Part shown: piece by piece, positions 34,481-43,950 of the stretch
How positions within the stretch are numbered: the stretch's first letter is position 1
Layout of the letters: the number at the start of each line of letters is the position of its first letter
Source of the DNA: Scytonema sp. UIC 10036
GTDB lineage: Bacteria; Cyanobacteriota; Cyanobacteriia; Cyanobacteriales; Nostocaceae
Direction: 5' to 3'
Length of the DNA stretch: 64,000 nt
NCBI RefSeq assembly: GCF_009725235.1
Contig: NZ_WJFC01000029.1
Coordinates: forward strand, 27,967-91,966
Position numbers and translations under genes: made by a program
The notes under the pieces: generated by a model
What the model was told of the DNA's origin: nothing
Seen by the model: the letters and a program-made list of their open reading frames with translations, nothing else
Database searches by the model: none

Positions 34481-35512
34481 ATGATAGAACCACAAGTCAC
34501 AATTGTTGTTGTACCTAGAGAGCGTTTTAGCTTTACGCATGAGTCTCTTGAGAGCATTTACGAATACACGGACTTCCCCTTCAAGTTAGTATATGTAGAC
34601 GGCGCTTCACCGCCTCATATTCAAAGTTATCTCGAAACTCAATCACAGTTAAGAAATTTTCAACTCATTCGGACTGATTATTATCTCTCGCCAAATCGAG
34701 CTAGAAATATCGCTCTTAGTTATGTCAGTAGCAAATATGTAGTGTTTATTGACAACGACGTAGTCGTCGCACAAGGCTGGCTGAAGCAAATGGTTGAGTG
34801 CGCCGAAGAAACAGGAGCCACGGTAGTGACTCCATTGACTGGTGAAGGACAACCCGTGCATGAACGAGTGCATTGTGCGGGTGGTGAGGCTCGCATCATA
34901 GTTCAAGGCGAAGGAAGCCAAGCCAAACGGTACCTCCATGCTAAGCTTCTCTACCGAGGGCGACGATTAAAGGATGTTCAAAGCAAACTAAAACGTCAGC
35001 CCACTGAGCTTGCAGAGTTCCACTGCATAATGGTTCGTACTGCGATATTTGAGCAGATTGGATTGCTAGATGAAGAACTGATGAATACCAAAGAACACGT
35101 TGACTTCTGCATGAGTGTAATTCGTGCGGGGGGCAGTGTGTATCTGGAACCCTCTGCGATTGTAACTTACGTTCCAGGATCGCTACTTGACTGGTCAGAT
35201 TACCACTTTTATATGCTTCGTTGGAGCGATGCATGGGGAATTTCTACTTTACAGCATCTGCAAAAAAAGTGGAATCTGACAGAGGATGAGCTTGGAGTTG
35301 GATATTTGGTATGGAGGCGTAAAATTGCCATTATCAAACCCTTGATGCTAAACCTTCCTTTTGGACAAAAAAGTAAATTGTTGCAGAAAATTTTGGTTTT
35401 TGTAGACATAATTTTTAACCGATTCATTACAAGTTACTATGCCCTAAACCAGCTTCGACATAAAAAGGATTCAACTTCAATCCGTTTGTACCAACATAAA
35501 GCTTCAACATGA
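34481..35512 (+). CDS. family 2 glycosyltransferase
   Basis: 343 residues with VTIVVVPRERFSFTHESLES, KLVYVDGASPP, SPNRARNIALSYV and SSKYVVFIDNDVVVAQGW, where DND replaces the usual DxD. The acceptor motif is LLDEELMNTKEHVDFCMSVI. No membrane helices. Its TGA overlaps the next gene's ATG (ATGA at 35509), so the two are translationally coupled with the flippase. Confidence 0.85.
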   Translation: MIEPQVTIVVVPRERFSFTHESLESIYEYTDFPFKLVYVDGASPPHIQSYLETQSQLRNFQLIRTDYYLSPNRARNIALSYVSSKYVVFIDNDVVVAQGWLKQMVECAEETGATVVTPLTGEGQPVHERVHCAGGEARIIVQGEGSQAKRYLHAKLLYRGRRLKDVQSKLKRQPTELAEFHCIMVRTAIFEQIGLLDEELMNTKEHVDFCMSVIRAGGSVYLEPSAIVTYVPGSLLDWSDYHFYMLRWSDAWGISTLQHLQKKWNLTEDELGVGYLVWRRKIAIIKPLMLNLPFGQKSKLLQKILVFVDIIFNRFITSYYALNQLRHKKDSTSIRLYQHKAST

Positions 35513-36972
35513 GCATTAAACAAAGGGCAGTAAAAGGAATCCTTTGGTCTGCTATCCAAAATTGGGGAAGCCAAGCTGCTTCCCTCATTGTCTTCTTTAT
35601 ACTAGCTCGCTTGCTAGATCCTGAAGCTTTTGGTCTTGTGGCTCTAGCAAACATCTTTTTAGCTTTTATGCAAGTCTTTCTTGACCAGGGATTTGCTCAA
35701 GTTTTAATCCAAAGACAAGAGTTAGAGCCAGAACACTTGGATACTGCCTTTTGGACTAATCTCGCAATTGGTGTGTTATTAACAGTTACAGGTTTCACCA
35801 CAGCCGATCTATTTGCTAACTTTTTTCAAAAGCCACAGCTAGCGTCAATCTTGCAGGGATTTTCTTTGCTTTTTTTAATAACTTCTTTTGGGAATGTTCA
35901 ACAAGCACTTCTCGAAAAAAAATTTGCTTTTAAGGCAATTGCTATTCGCTGGCTAGTAGGAACATTTATAGGTGGTTGTGTTGGTGTCATCATGGCTTTA
36001 TGCGGGTTTGGAGTTTGGAGCCTCGTTAGCCAACAATTGGTGCTTGAATTTGTCGGAACCTTTATATTATGGAAATCTAGTGATTGGAGACCAGGAATCA
36101 AATTTTCTTTCAAACATTTCCAACAGTTGTTCAGCTTTGGGATTAATATATTAGGATTCAACCTTTTGAGCTTCTTCAACACTAGAGCCGATGATTTTCT
36201 TATTGGCTATTTCCTCGGTTCGGTTGCTCTGGGCTATTATACCATTGCTTACCGTGTGTTGGGCGTCATGACGCAGTTACTTGTAAATACGGGAAAACAA
36301 GTTGCGTTACCTGCTTTTTCCCTGCTTCAAAAAGAACCTGAGCTTTTTCGTAAGGCATTTTATACTGCTACGCAGTTAACTGCTTTGGTAGCCTTTCCTA
36401 CATTCCTCGGTATGGCTGCTTTGGCACCTGAGTTAGTTTTGTTGTTGTTTGGAAAGCAATGGATACCCTCTATTCCGGTGATGCAAGTCTTGGCTTTTGC
36501 CGGAATATTCAAGGCTGTTACCTTTTTTAAAGGTTCTGTATTTATTGCAATGGGTAAACCGTCTTTGACTTTTTGGTTCGGTTTACTAAACGCAGTACTC
36601 AATGTGATTGGTTTTGTACTAGCAGTGCGATGGGGAATTATTGCTGTGGCAACAGCATACGTAATTCGTGGTTACTTAGTTTTCCCTATTAGTCAATGGG
36701 TCGTTAGTAGGTTGATCCAAACGCCACTGCTTGCATATCTACGGCAATTCATTGTTCCATTGATGAGTTCTCTCATAATGGTCATTGCTATTTTAAGTGC
36801 AAAAAAACTTCTCTATGGCTTAGTTAATTCACATACTCTGTTAGCTATTTGTATAGGAATCGGAACTCTTATTTATGGGACAGCCATTCGATTATTTTCA
36901 CCAGAGTTATTTCAAAAGTTACTAAGTTTTATTCATTTAGCTCTGTCACGTTCAAAAAGTAAAAGTTTATAG
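35509..36972 (+). CDS. polysaccharide flippase (Wzx/TuaB-like, MOP superfamily)
   Basis: 487 residues with about 14 hydrophobic helices and the family's N-terminal signature (KQRAVKGILWSAIQNWGSQA, then ARLLDPEAFGLVALANIF). The mid-protein GYFLGSVALGYYTIAYRV is also typical. It exports lipid-linked oligosaccharide repeat units across the inner membrane in Wzy- or teichuronic-type assembly. No polymerase gene is seen beside it. Its start overlaps the upstream glycosyltransferase. Confidence 0.9.
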   Translation: MSIKQRAVKGILWSAIQNWGSQAASLIVFFILARLLDPEAFGLVALANIFLAFMQVFLDQGFAQVLIQRQELEPEHLDTAFWTNLAIGVLLTVTGFTTADLFANFFQKPQLASILQGFSLLFLITSFGNVQQALLEKKFAFKAIAIRWLVGTFIGGCVGVIMALCGFGVWSLVSQQLVLEFVGTFILWKSSDWRPGIKFSFKHFQQLFSFGINILGFNLLSFFNTRADDFLIGYFLGSVALGYYTIAYRVLGVMTQLLVNTGKQVALPAFSLLQKEPELFRKAFYTATQLTALVAFPTFLGMAALAPELVLLLFGKQWIPSIPVMQVLAFAGIFKAVTFFKGSVFIAMGKPSLTFWFGLLNAVLNVIGFVLAVRWGIIAVATAYVIRGYLVFPISQWVVSRLIQTPLLAYLRQFIVPLMSSLIMVIAILSAKKLLYGLVNSHTLLAICIGIGTLIYGTAIRLFSPELFQKLLSFIHLALSRSKSKSL

Positions 36973-36989
36973 TTGCTGGTGAATCTCTA

Positions 36990-37886
36990 ATGGAACAAAC
37001 ACAGTTATTGTTTTCAATTATAATTCCTACCTACAATCGTCCAGAACAGCTGACAAATTGTCTTAATTCTCTAACTCGTCTGGACTACCCACGCGATCGC
37101 TTTGAAGTTATTGTTGTAGACGATGGCAGTACAACGCCCTTAGAGTCAGTTGTTGCTCCTTTCTACAAAGAGCTTAACTTCACACTACTCAAACAAACCA
37201 ACGCCGGACCTGCATCAGCAAGAAACACTGGCTCTGCAAGAGCACAGGGTAAGTTTTTGGTTTTTACCGATGACGACTGTGTACCTGCGCCTGATTGGTT
37301 AACAACCCTAGCGACTCGTTTTACAACAGCACCAGATATCATGGTTGGTGGTAAAACTCTCAACGCACTGCCGAATAATCTTTATTCCACTGCTAGCCAA
37401 TTACTTATTGATTACCTCTATACGTACTACAACACTGATTCCGGACAGCCAAAGTTCTTTACGTCTAATAACTTAGCCTTGCCAACAGACCATTTCCATG
37501 CTCTTGGGGGGTTTGACACAACTTTTCCTCTAGCGGCTGGAGAAGACAGGGAGTTTTGCGATCGTTGGTTGTACCAAGGATACAAGATGATTTATGCTCC
37601 AGAAGTCCAAGTTCACCACGCTCATAATTTAACATTACCCAAGTTTTGGCGTCAGCATTTCAACTACGGTCGCGGCGCGTTTTGCTTTCATACCCGGAGG
37701 TCACAGCGTACTGATAAGCGTATCAAAGTTGAGCCGCTCCCTTTCTATCTCAATTTATTGACATATTCTTTATCGCACAACTCCAAGCAACTAAGGATAT
37801 TAGTAACAGTATTGTTCCTGCTGTCCCAAGTCGCAAATGTAGCAGGATTTTTTTGGGAACGTTTTTCTAGTAGTCCACCATATTAA
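36990..37886 (+). CDS. family 2 glycosyltransferase
   Basis: 298 residues: FSIIIPTYNRPEQLTNCLNS, RFEVIVVDDGSTTPLES, NAGPASARNTGSARAQGK, FLVFTDDDCVPAPDWL (DDD metal site), and the catalytic-side LAAGEDREFCDRWL. A short hydrophobic C-terminus. Last gene of the cluster, 17 bases after the flippase. Family A repeat lies just downstream. Confidence 0.9.
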   Translation: MEQTQLLFSIIIPTYNRPEQLTNCLNSLTRLDYPRDRFEVIVVDDGSTTPLESVVAPFYKELNFTLLKQTNAGPASARNTGSARAQGKFLVFTDDDCVPAPDWLTTLATRFTTAPDIMVGGKTLNALPNNLYSTASQLLIDYLYTYYNTDSGQPKFFTSNNLALPTDHFHALGGFDTTFPLAAGEDREFCDRWLYQGYKMIYAPEVQVHHAHNLTLPKFWRQHFNYGRGAFCFHTRRSQRTDKRIKVEPLPFYLNLLTYSLSHNSKQLRILVTVLFLLSQVANVAGFFWERFSSSPPY

Positions 37887-37916
37887 TTTTGAGGGGCAGT
37901 CCAAACTTCTTACTAC

Positions 37917-38033
37917 CTCGTTCCCAACTTGAGGCTGGGAATGCCTTACGGGAGGCTCCGCCTCCTGTACTCTACCTGGAGTGCGAGGCAGAGCCTCGCG
38001 GCCTGCATTCTGTGGTAGAACCACCGGAACGAG
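37917..38033. repeat. interspersed palindromic repeat, family A copy 4
   Basis: CTCGTTCCCAAC...GCTGGGAATGCC at the left, GAGGCAGAGCCTCGC inside and GGAACGAG at the right. More diverged than the other copies. It separates the glycosyltransferase cluster from the phoX promoter region. Confidence 0.8.
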
Positions 38034-38252
38034 AGGAGGGGATCGGTTTACTGACTCATCAAATTCAATGTGGCGGACTACTAAGAATGATAAATAAAAG
38101 TCTTGAAGTTTGATAGATATCAACTATCAAGCAATAATAAGAATCAAAAATAAAACTGTTTATTCTCAAATCAACTGAAAAAGTTATGAATATAAGTCCA
38201 AAACTCCATCATAAATTATTATTTGTCAAGATAAAGACCTAAACAATGAGTT

Positions 38253-38282
38253 ATTAATTATAAGATTACCTCTTCTTAACCT
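38253..38282 (+). promoter_or_regulatory. candidate Pho box upstream of phoX
   Basis: Three octamers at 11-base spacing: ATTAATTA, GATTACCT and CTTAACCT. Compared with the cyanobacterial Pho-box unit PyTTAAPyPy(T/A) they match 7/8, 5/8 and 8/8. It lies about 220 bases before the phoX start, so induction by phosphate starvation through the PhoB/SphR regulator is likely. Confidence 0.5.
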
Positions 38283-38504
38283 AAAAAGCATACATTCATT
38301 TTTGGGTATATAGTACACGGGTTCAGTTTTAAGGTTTCTTAAAAACTCAATCCTGTACTGACAGCAACTGGCTTTTAATTTGCTGGAAAAAAATCAGAGT
38401 TTCCAGAAATTTTGCAATGGAAAATTTCGAGTCATTTTTGGCTCCTTGCCATACAAGACAAATTTTATAAGGGTGAAAACTTAACTCAAGGGGGAACTTC
38501 TATC

Positions 38505-40862
38505 ATGTCCAAGTTTGGTCGGAGACAAATACTGTTATTCTTTGCAGGCACTGCAGGTGCTGTAGTGTTCGATCGAGTTTTAGGCGGTACTGTTGATGTT
38601 GCACAAGCAAAGGGTCCGCGCTCCCTCAGTTTTACCCCTGTACGCTTGCCACATCCTCTCGACATTTATCAAGACAAAAACAGTTTCTTGCCAGAGTCTA
38701 TCGGTCAAGGAAAAGTTCTGGATACCTCTACTCTCAATCTCACCAGTTACAAAGTGATTGATGATGTCGTTGTACCACCAGAATATGAGCGTTACACAAT
38801 TGTCGGTTGGGGCGATCGCGTTTTCCCTAACGCAGAAGAATATTTTGGCTACAACTGCGACTACACTGGTTTTATCCCTGCCGACGAAAGGGATAATGAA
38901 GGCTATCTATGGGTGAATCATGAATACGTGAGTTATCCCATTTCCTTCTTAGCGCCAGAGACACCTACAAACTTAGCAGGATATCCAACAGTTTTTGAAA
39001 GTGTCATTGGGTTTTCACTCCCTTCAGAAAGAAACCTTACCGTAGATGGAGAATTTTTATACAACATAGGTGGTTCTATCGTTCGTATTAGCCGAGAAAA
39101 CTCCAACGGTCGTTTTGTAGTGGTCAAAGGAGACGCGAAAAACCGCCGCCTTCACGGTTTGTCAGGATTGGGAATTAACAGCGAACGTCGCGATGGATAT
39201 GAAAAAGTAACCTCTTGGGGTAGCTTGAGCTATCAACAAGGTGATGAGAATTACCTTATCGGTACTGGGCCTGCAGCACGTGAAGTGTTTTCTCTCAGTT
39301 CAGACGGGTTAGGTAACAGAATCATTGGCACGGGATATAACTGCTCCGGTGGTACAACTCCTTGGGGTACAATCCTCTCTGGCGAAGAAAACTTCCAAGG
39401 AAGTGCAGAGTTTTTTGTTGGTGTGACAGAATCAGTCAAACCTGATGGAACTCAAACAGGTTACACCAGAGGAACTGTTGGTGAGACTTTTGGTTTAGTT
39501 GGAGAAAAATACGGTTGGATTGTAGAGGTCGATCCCGCAGATCCCCATTTCCGTCCGCGCAAACATACTTGGTTGGGTCGATTCCGCCATGAAAACGTTG
39601 GTTACCGTGCTGAACCAGGCAACAAATTAGTTGCATATTTAGGCGATGACAGACGTGGCGGACACACTTGGAAGTTTGTGAGTGAAGGAACGATTAGTTC
39701 AGTCACTGATAAGAGCAACAGCCAGTTGTGGGAAGAAGGAACACTTTACGTTGCTCGTTTCAACCCAGATGGTACTGGTGAGTGGATTGCTCTAAACTTA
39801 GACACGCCAACCAATCCTATTCCACCATCAGTTATTTCCTCTCTAGAGTTTAATGCTTTGGGAGCAGCTCAAAGAGATGGTCTGTTGAAATTACCCAGAC
39901 GCAAAGACATTGCTGGACAAACAGAAGATGGCGGTGCTTTTAACTGCGATCGCAGAAACGAAGCAACAGCTTTACCGGATTATCAGAATAAAAAACTTTC
40001 TGACTTCTATACCAGCCAAGGCGCAATTCTTAGCGACGCCTTCTTAGCTGCGAACTTAGTTGGAGGAACTCCCACAGCCCGTCCCGAAGATTTAGAAGTG
40101 CATCCTTACACCAAAGAAGTGTTTGTTGCTTATACAGACGGTGCGCCAGGAAGCGACGGCTACCCAGATTCGCGGATTTTCCAAGTTGCTAAGTTAAGCT
40201 CCGCAGTTAATGCTACCCAACAATCTGGTGGGCTTTACAAGATTATCGAAGGTAGTGAAGACGGCACAGGCACTACCTTCCGTTGGGAGAATTTTAAACA
40301 AGGTGGGGAAGATGGTTCTGAGGGAGGCGCTGGTTTTGCCAACGTAGATAACTTGCTCATCGATCCTAAAGGAAATATTTGGGGTGTCACAGATATGTCT
40401 ACTGACACCCACAATGGTTTTGGTCTTGGTGCTAATCCAACTCCAAACACAATTAACCACACAGCAACTGGTAACGTTTCTACCTTTACTGGTGTATTTG
40501 GTAACAACTGGTTGTTTGTCATTCCCGTCAAAGGTCCTGATGCAGGAAGAGTTATCCCCTTTGCTTACGGTCCAGTTCGTTGCGAAATGACCGGACCCAC
40601 TCTTGTAGGTGATACCCTGGTTCTTTCCGTACAGCATCCTGGTGAAAACGTGCCAGTTAACGATGGTACTGAACTTAGCCGTACTATCGAATTACTGGAT
40701 TTGAATGGTAATACATTTAACCAGACACGTACATTACCTCGCGGTAGTAGCTGGCCTAGCAATATTCCTACCGAATACGGTGGTAAAAATGACCCCACAG
40801 GTGTACCCCGTCCCACAGTCATTGGTATTCACCGTAAGGATTCTAGAGGCAAATTTTTCTAA
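38505..40862 (+). CDS. phoX: PhoX family alkaline phosphatase (DUF839), Tat-exported
   Basis: 785 residues from ATG 38505, which follows a good ribosome binding site (AAGGGGG); the frame runs 31 codons further upstream without support. A twin-arginine signal (GRRQILLFFAGTAGAVVF) and ALA-type end near AQAK imply Tat export. DUF839 features: HGLSGLGINSERRDGYEKV, CSGGTTPWGTILSGEE, ENVGYRAEPGNKLVAYLGDD and RPEDLEVHP. PhoX is a Ca/Fe-dependent phosphomonoesterase that frees phosphate outside the cell. A PhoD phosphatase follows 850 bases downstream. Confidence 0.88.
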   Translation: MSKFGRRQILLFFAGTAGAVVFDRVLGGTVDVAQAKGPRSLSFTPVRLPHPLDIYQDKNSFLPESIGQGKVLDTSTLNLTSYKVIDDVVVPPEYERYTIVGWGDRVFPNAEEYFGYNCDYTGFIPADERDNEGYLWVNHEYVSYPISFLAPETPTNLAGYPTVFESVIGFSLPSERNLTVDGEFLYNIGGSIVRISRENSNGRFVVVKGDAKNRRLHGLSGLGINSERRDGYEKVTSWGSLSYQQGDENYLIGTGPAAREVFSLSSDGLGNRIIGTGYNCSGGTTPWGTILSGEENFQGSAEFFVGVTESVKPDGTQTGYTRGTVGETFGLVGEKYGWIVEVDPADPHFRPRKHTWLGRFRHENVGYRAEPGNKLVAYLGDDRRGGHTWKFVSEGTISSVTDKSNSQLWEEGTLYVARFNPDGTGEWIALNLDTPTNPIPPSVISSLEFNALGAAQRDGLLKLPRRKDIAGQTEDGGAFNCDRRNEATALPDYQNKKLSDFYTSQGAILSDAFLAANLVGGTPTARPEDLEVHPYTKEVFVAYTDGAPGSDGYPDSRIFQVAKLSSAVNATQQSGGLYKIIEGSEDGTGTTFRWENFKQGGEDGSEGGAGFANVDNLLIDPKGNIWGVTDMSTDTHNGFGLGANPTPNTINHTATGNVSTFTGVFGNNWLFVIPVKGPDAGRVIPFAYGPVRCEMTGPTLVGDTLVLSVQHPGENVPVNDGTELSRTIELLDLNGNTFNQTRTLPRGSSWPSNIPTEYGGKNDPTGVPRPTVIGIHRKDSRGKFF

Positions 40863-40887
40863 GGGACTTTAAAGAAGGCACAAGTGC

Positions 40888-41100
40888 AAAGGCAGAGGGC
40901 AGAAGGCATCTTATCTTCTGACTTGGAAATAGGACTTGGGAACTGGGGACTGGGAAAGATTAATTTTTATTCTTGGTTGTGGGTTTTTTCCGTGAATGAC
41001 TTCAAAATAGCAGATGGTAGCTATTTGAAATACATTTTTCATGCATGGTGTGACAGTTTTGTTCTTCAAGGCTTTCCTCTGCCTTTTGCCCTCTGCCTTT
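40888..41100. repeat. inverted repeat AAAGGCAGAGGGCA...TGCCCTCTGCCTTT flanking a 170-bp core
   Basis: A 21-base left arm (40888-40908) matches the inverse of the right arm (41080-41100) at 20 of 21 bases. The pair looks like a small non-autonomous element. The apparent 93-residue frame across it is spurious. Confidence 0.7.
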
Positions 41101-41185
41101 TTCAATGTTTTTTGAAAATCCCTAAATCACCATTTCGACGATTAAAGACCCAAAAGCCCAACTAGAATCCTCTTTCTCTAAATAT

Positions 41186-41521
41186 ATGGATCGACTGACT
41201 CAGCGCAAACTATTTTCAGCTCTTTGTCACGGAGCAATATTCTTTAGCTCAACTATTGTCTCTGTAGGTGTTCCCATAGGAATTTTGTTAACGACTGAAG
41301 ACTCTGTTGTTAAAGACAATGCTAAAGAATCGCTAAATTTTCACATAAATCTCTACATTTATGGATTTATTTTTGCATTATTAACTCTTTTTATAATCGG
41401 TTTTCCATTACTCGTGATATTAATTATTGTTAGTATTTTCATGCCAATTATTGCGATCGTTCGAGTGCTTGATACTCCCGATGTATCCTATCGTTATCCA
41501 TTCATTTTTCGCTTGCTTTAA
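41186..41521 (+). CDS. DUF4870 family small membrane protein
   Basis: 111 residues with three or four hydrophobic helices and the DUF4870 pattern: LCHGAIFFSSTIVSVGVPIG, DNAKESLNFHINLYIYGFIF (the conserved A.E.LNFQ-like turn), and FMPIIAIVRVLDTPDVSYRYP at the end. Similar to Tic20-like small membrane proteins; function unknown. Sits between phoX and phoD in the same direction but with its own spacer. Confidence 0.8.
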   Translation: MDRLTQRKLFSALCHGAIFFSSTIVSVGVPIGILLTTEDSVVKDNAKESLNFHINLYIYGFIFALLTLFIIGFPLLVILIIVSIFMPIIAIVRVLDTPDVSYRYPFIFRLL

Positions 41522-41602
41522 CAAAAAAAGTGACCATTACCAAAGTATTATAATAGTTCTCATAAAGCAACCGTATTAAATTTTTGAGAAGAAAAATATC
41601 AA

Positions 41603-41643
41603 ATTAAAAGAATATTAACTTTCTCTTTGTGGGAAATTAATGT
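41603..41643 (+). promoter_or_regulatory. weak candidate Pho box upstream of phoD
   Basis: Octamers at 11-base spacing: ATTAAAAG, ATTAACTT, CTTTGTGG, ATTAATGT. ATTAACTT fits the consensus at 7/8; the others are weaker. It lies about 80 bases before the phoD start. Confidence 0.35.
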
Positions 41644-41718
41644 CCGAGTGATAGGTTAAATTCGGCAAAATAACAATTGTTGTTTGCGTTCATTTACCTG
41701 TCAACCAGGGGCAAAAGA

Positions 41719-43305
41719 ATGATGGATTACAGGGCTTTCGAGCGATTTCTGTACAGTCGAATCAAGCGACGCAATTTAATCATTGGGGCAGGAGCATTGA
41801 CAGGGTTGGCGATCGCCAACCAATTTTCCCATCAACGAGTGCTTGCCCAAGTACCATTCTCTAGCTATCCTTTTACACTTGGTGTAGCATCTGGAGAACC
41901 ATATGCAACTAGCGTAGTTCTTTGGACTCGTTTAGCTCCAGATCCCTTAAATGGAGGTGGGATGCCACAGGTTAATGTGCCAATTCGTTGGCAAGTGGCA
42001 ACAGATCCCAATATGAGCAACATAGTAGCAAAAGGCACGGAAATTGCAATTCCAGAATTGGGTCACTCAGTTCGCGTTGTTGTTAATGGGTTGAAACCTA
42101 ACACTTGGTACTGGTACAGATTTATCTCAGGTACGGAAGAAAGCCCAATTGGTCGCACTCGTACAGCGCCCAAACCTGAAAGTGACCTCAGCAAATTTAC
42201 CTTTGCATTTGTCTCTTGCCAACACTACGAGCAAGGGTACTATACAGCCTATAAATACTTAGCTGAGGAAGACCTGAGTTTAGTTGTGCATACTGGTGAT
42301 TATATTTATGAAGGCGGAATCGCAACAAATACTCCCAGACGGCACAACAGTCCTGAAATCAAAACCTTAGAAGATTATCGCAATCGTCACGCTCTGTACA
42401 AAAGTGACGAGAACTTACAAGCAGCACACGCTGCATTCCCTTGGATTGTAACTTGGGACGATCATGAGGTTGAGAATAATTACGCTAATGCAACCTCTCA
42501 AATTGATGATGATGACCAAGATCCAGCTGAGTTTTTACGAAGACGGGCGATCGCATATCAAGTTTATTACGAACATATGCCCCTACGACCCTTCTCAAAA
42601 CCAGAGGGACCAGATCTACAACTTTTCCGCCGCCTTTCCTTTGGAAAACTAGCAACCTTCCACGTGTTGGATACCCGTCAGTACCGCACCGATCAGCCTT
42701 GTGGAGACACGACTACACAACGTTGTGCAGAAGCTTTTGACCCACAAGCAACACTCCTTGGCGATCGCCAAGAAAAATGGTTATTCAACGGTCTAGATCG
42801 CTCTCAGGCGACTTGGAACGTATTAGCTCAACAAGTACCAGTTGCTCAGAGAGACTTTACACCAGGAGAAGGTCAAACCTTCAGCATGGACAAGTGGGAT
42901 GGATACGTTGTTGCTCAACAAAGACTGCTAAATTTCCTCGGACAGCGCAAACCATCCAACCCAGTTGTTTTAACAGGTGATGTACACTCCAATTGGGCAA
43001 TGGAGTTAAAAACTGACTTTAACAACCCAAATTCTGCCACTGTTGGAAGCGAGTTTGTGTGTACCTCAATTAGTTCCGGTGGAAATGGTGCAGACTCCAG
43101 CCCCACAGTTGAAGCTTATTTGCCAGACAATCCTCACATTAAGTTTTACAACGGTCAACGGGGATATGTACGTTGTGTGTTAACTCCTCAGAGTTGGACA
43201 ACAGACTATAAAGTTGTGTCAGAAGTGACAACTCCATTTGGTACGATTAGCAATCGTGCTTCATTTGTGGTTGAAAACGGACGTCCTGAAATCAAACCAG
43301 CTTAA
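41719..43305 (+). CDS. phoD: PhoD family alkaline phosphatase, Tat-exported
   Basis: 528 residues from ATG 41719, preceded by AGGGGCAAAAG (ribosome binding site); the upstream TTG start adds 14 unsupported residues. A twin-arginine signal (RIKRRNLIIGAGALTG) ends near VLAQ. PhoD motifs: LGVASGEPYATSVVLWTRLA, FAFVSCQHYEQGYYTAYKYL, HTGDYIYEGG and IVTWDDHEVENNYAN with metal-binding Asp and His, then VVLTGDVHSNWAMEL. A Ca/Fe-dependent phosphodiesterase/monoesterase releasing phosphate in the periplasm. With phoX it forms a phosphate-scavenging pair. Confidence 0.92.
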   Translation: MMDYRAFERFLYSRIKRRNLIIGAGALTGLAIANQFSHQRVLAQVPFSSYPFTLGVASGEPYATSVVLWTRLAPDPLNGGGMPQVNVPIRWQVATDPNMSNIVAKGTEIAIPELGHSVRVVVNGLKPNTWYWYRFISGTEESPIGRTRTAPKPESDLSKFTFAFVSCQHYEQGYYTAYKYLAEEDLSLVVHTGDYIYEGGIATNTPRRHNSPEIKTLEDYRNRHALYKSDENLQAAHAAFPWIVTWDDHEVENNYANATSQIDDDDQDPAEFLRRRAIAYQVYYEHMPLRPFSKPEGPDLQLFRRLSFGKLATFHVLDTRQYRTDQPCGDTTTQRCAEAFDPQATLLGDRQEKWLFNGLDRSQATWNVLAQQVPVAQRDFTPGEGQTFSMDKWDGYVVAQQRLLNFLGQRKPSNPVVLTGDVHSNWAMELKTDFNNPNSATVGSEFVCTSISSGGNGADSSPTVEAYLPDNPHIKFYNGQRGYVRCVLTPQSWTTDYKVVSEVTTPFGTISNRASFVVENGRPEIKPA

Positions 43306-43429
43306 CTGATTGAACCAATTTCTTACTGTACAAGAGGAGAGAGCGATCGCTTTCCCCTCTTTTGTGGTGGCTGTTTTTCATAGCTCAACTGGTTTTGAAA
43401 AATCAAACATATCCATATCAGAGATATTT

Positions 43430-43950
43430 TTTTACAGCAAATTTCAACTTGGTGAGGTACGAAAATTACCCCCCTCTGTCCCCCCTTACCAAAGCTACGG
43501 TGTACACACAAAGCGAATTTACCCCCCTTAGTCCCCCCGATGGAAGGGGGGAAATTGAATTTCCGGTTCCCTCCCCTTTCCAAGGTCTGGGTTAGGGTGG
43601 GGTAAGAAACTGTTAAATAATTCTTATTCATTTATCGACAAAGCTTCCCTTTTAGGGAAGATGAGAAGGCTGGAATAATCCGGTTAATAGCGTCTCTAAC
43701 TTTTTGATAGCAGTTAAGATGCTGATGAATTTTTTCTAGACCCCAGACTTGATAAGTATAGCCAATGGTTTTCTGCTCAATTGGCTCGTTGCTCCTAAAG
43801 CCTTGATTGTGTTCTTTTTTTGAAAAGGTACTTGAAAACCTATATAGCCTTTCTCAGTCTAATGAGGTACACCCCCCTTTCATCCCCTTAGTAAGGGGGG
43901 ACAGAGGGGGGTAATTTTTGTACCTCACTAGGTTGAAATTTGCTGTAAAA
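43430..43950. mobile_element. inverted-repeat element with ~60-bp ends around a decayed frame
   Basis: The left arm TTTACAGCAAATTTCAAC (from 43430) through GGTGAGGTAC and on into ACCCCCCTCTGTCCCCCC is the inverse of the right arm at 43891-43950. The spacer includes a second C-rich stretch and the pseudogene at 43632-43843. Either an IS remnant or two oppositely oriented MITE copies. Confidence 0.65.
43632..43843 (-). pseudogene. unidentified protein remnant inside the inverted-repeat element
   Basis: The minus strand reads EHNQGFRSNEPIEQKTIGYT, YQVWGLEKIHQHLNCYQKVR, DAINRIIPAFSSSLKGKLCR and a stop. This is protein-like and could be the C-terminus of a transposase given the flanking inverted repeats, but I do not recognise the family. 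Confidence 0.35.

Noticed and set aside
40884..41165. 93-residue plus-strand frame after phoX
   Set aside because: Spans the inverted repeat 40888-41100 and has no coding signature.
43310..43631. overlapping frames on both strands with PPLSPL peptides
   Set aside because: Translation of the C-rich ends of the inverted-repeat element.
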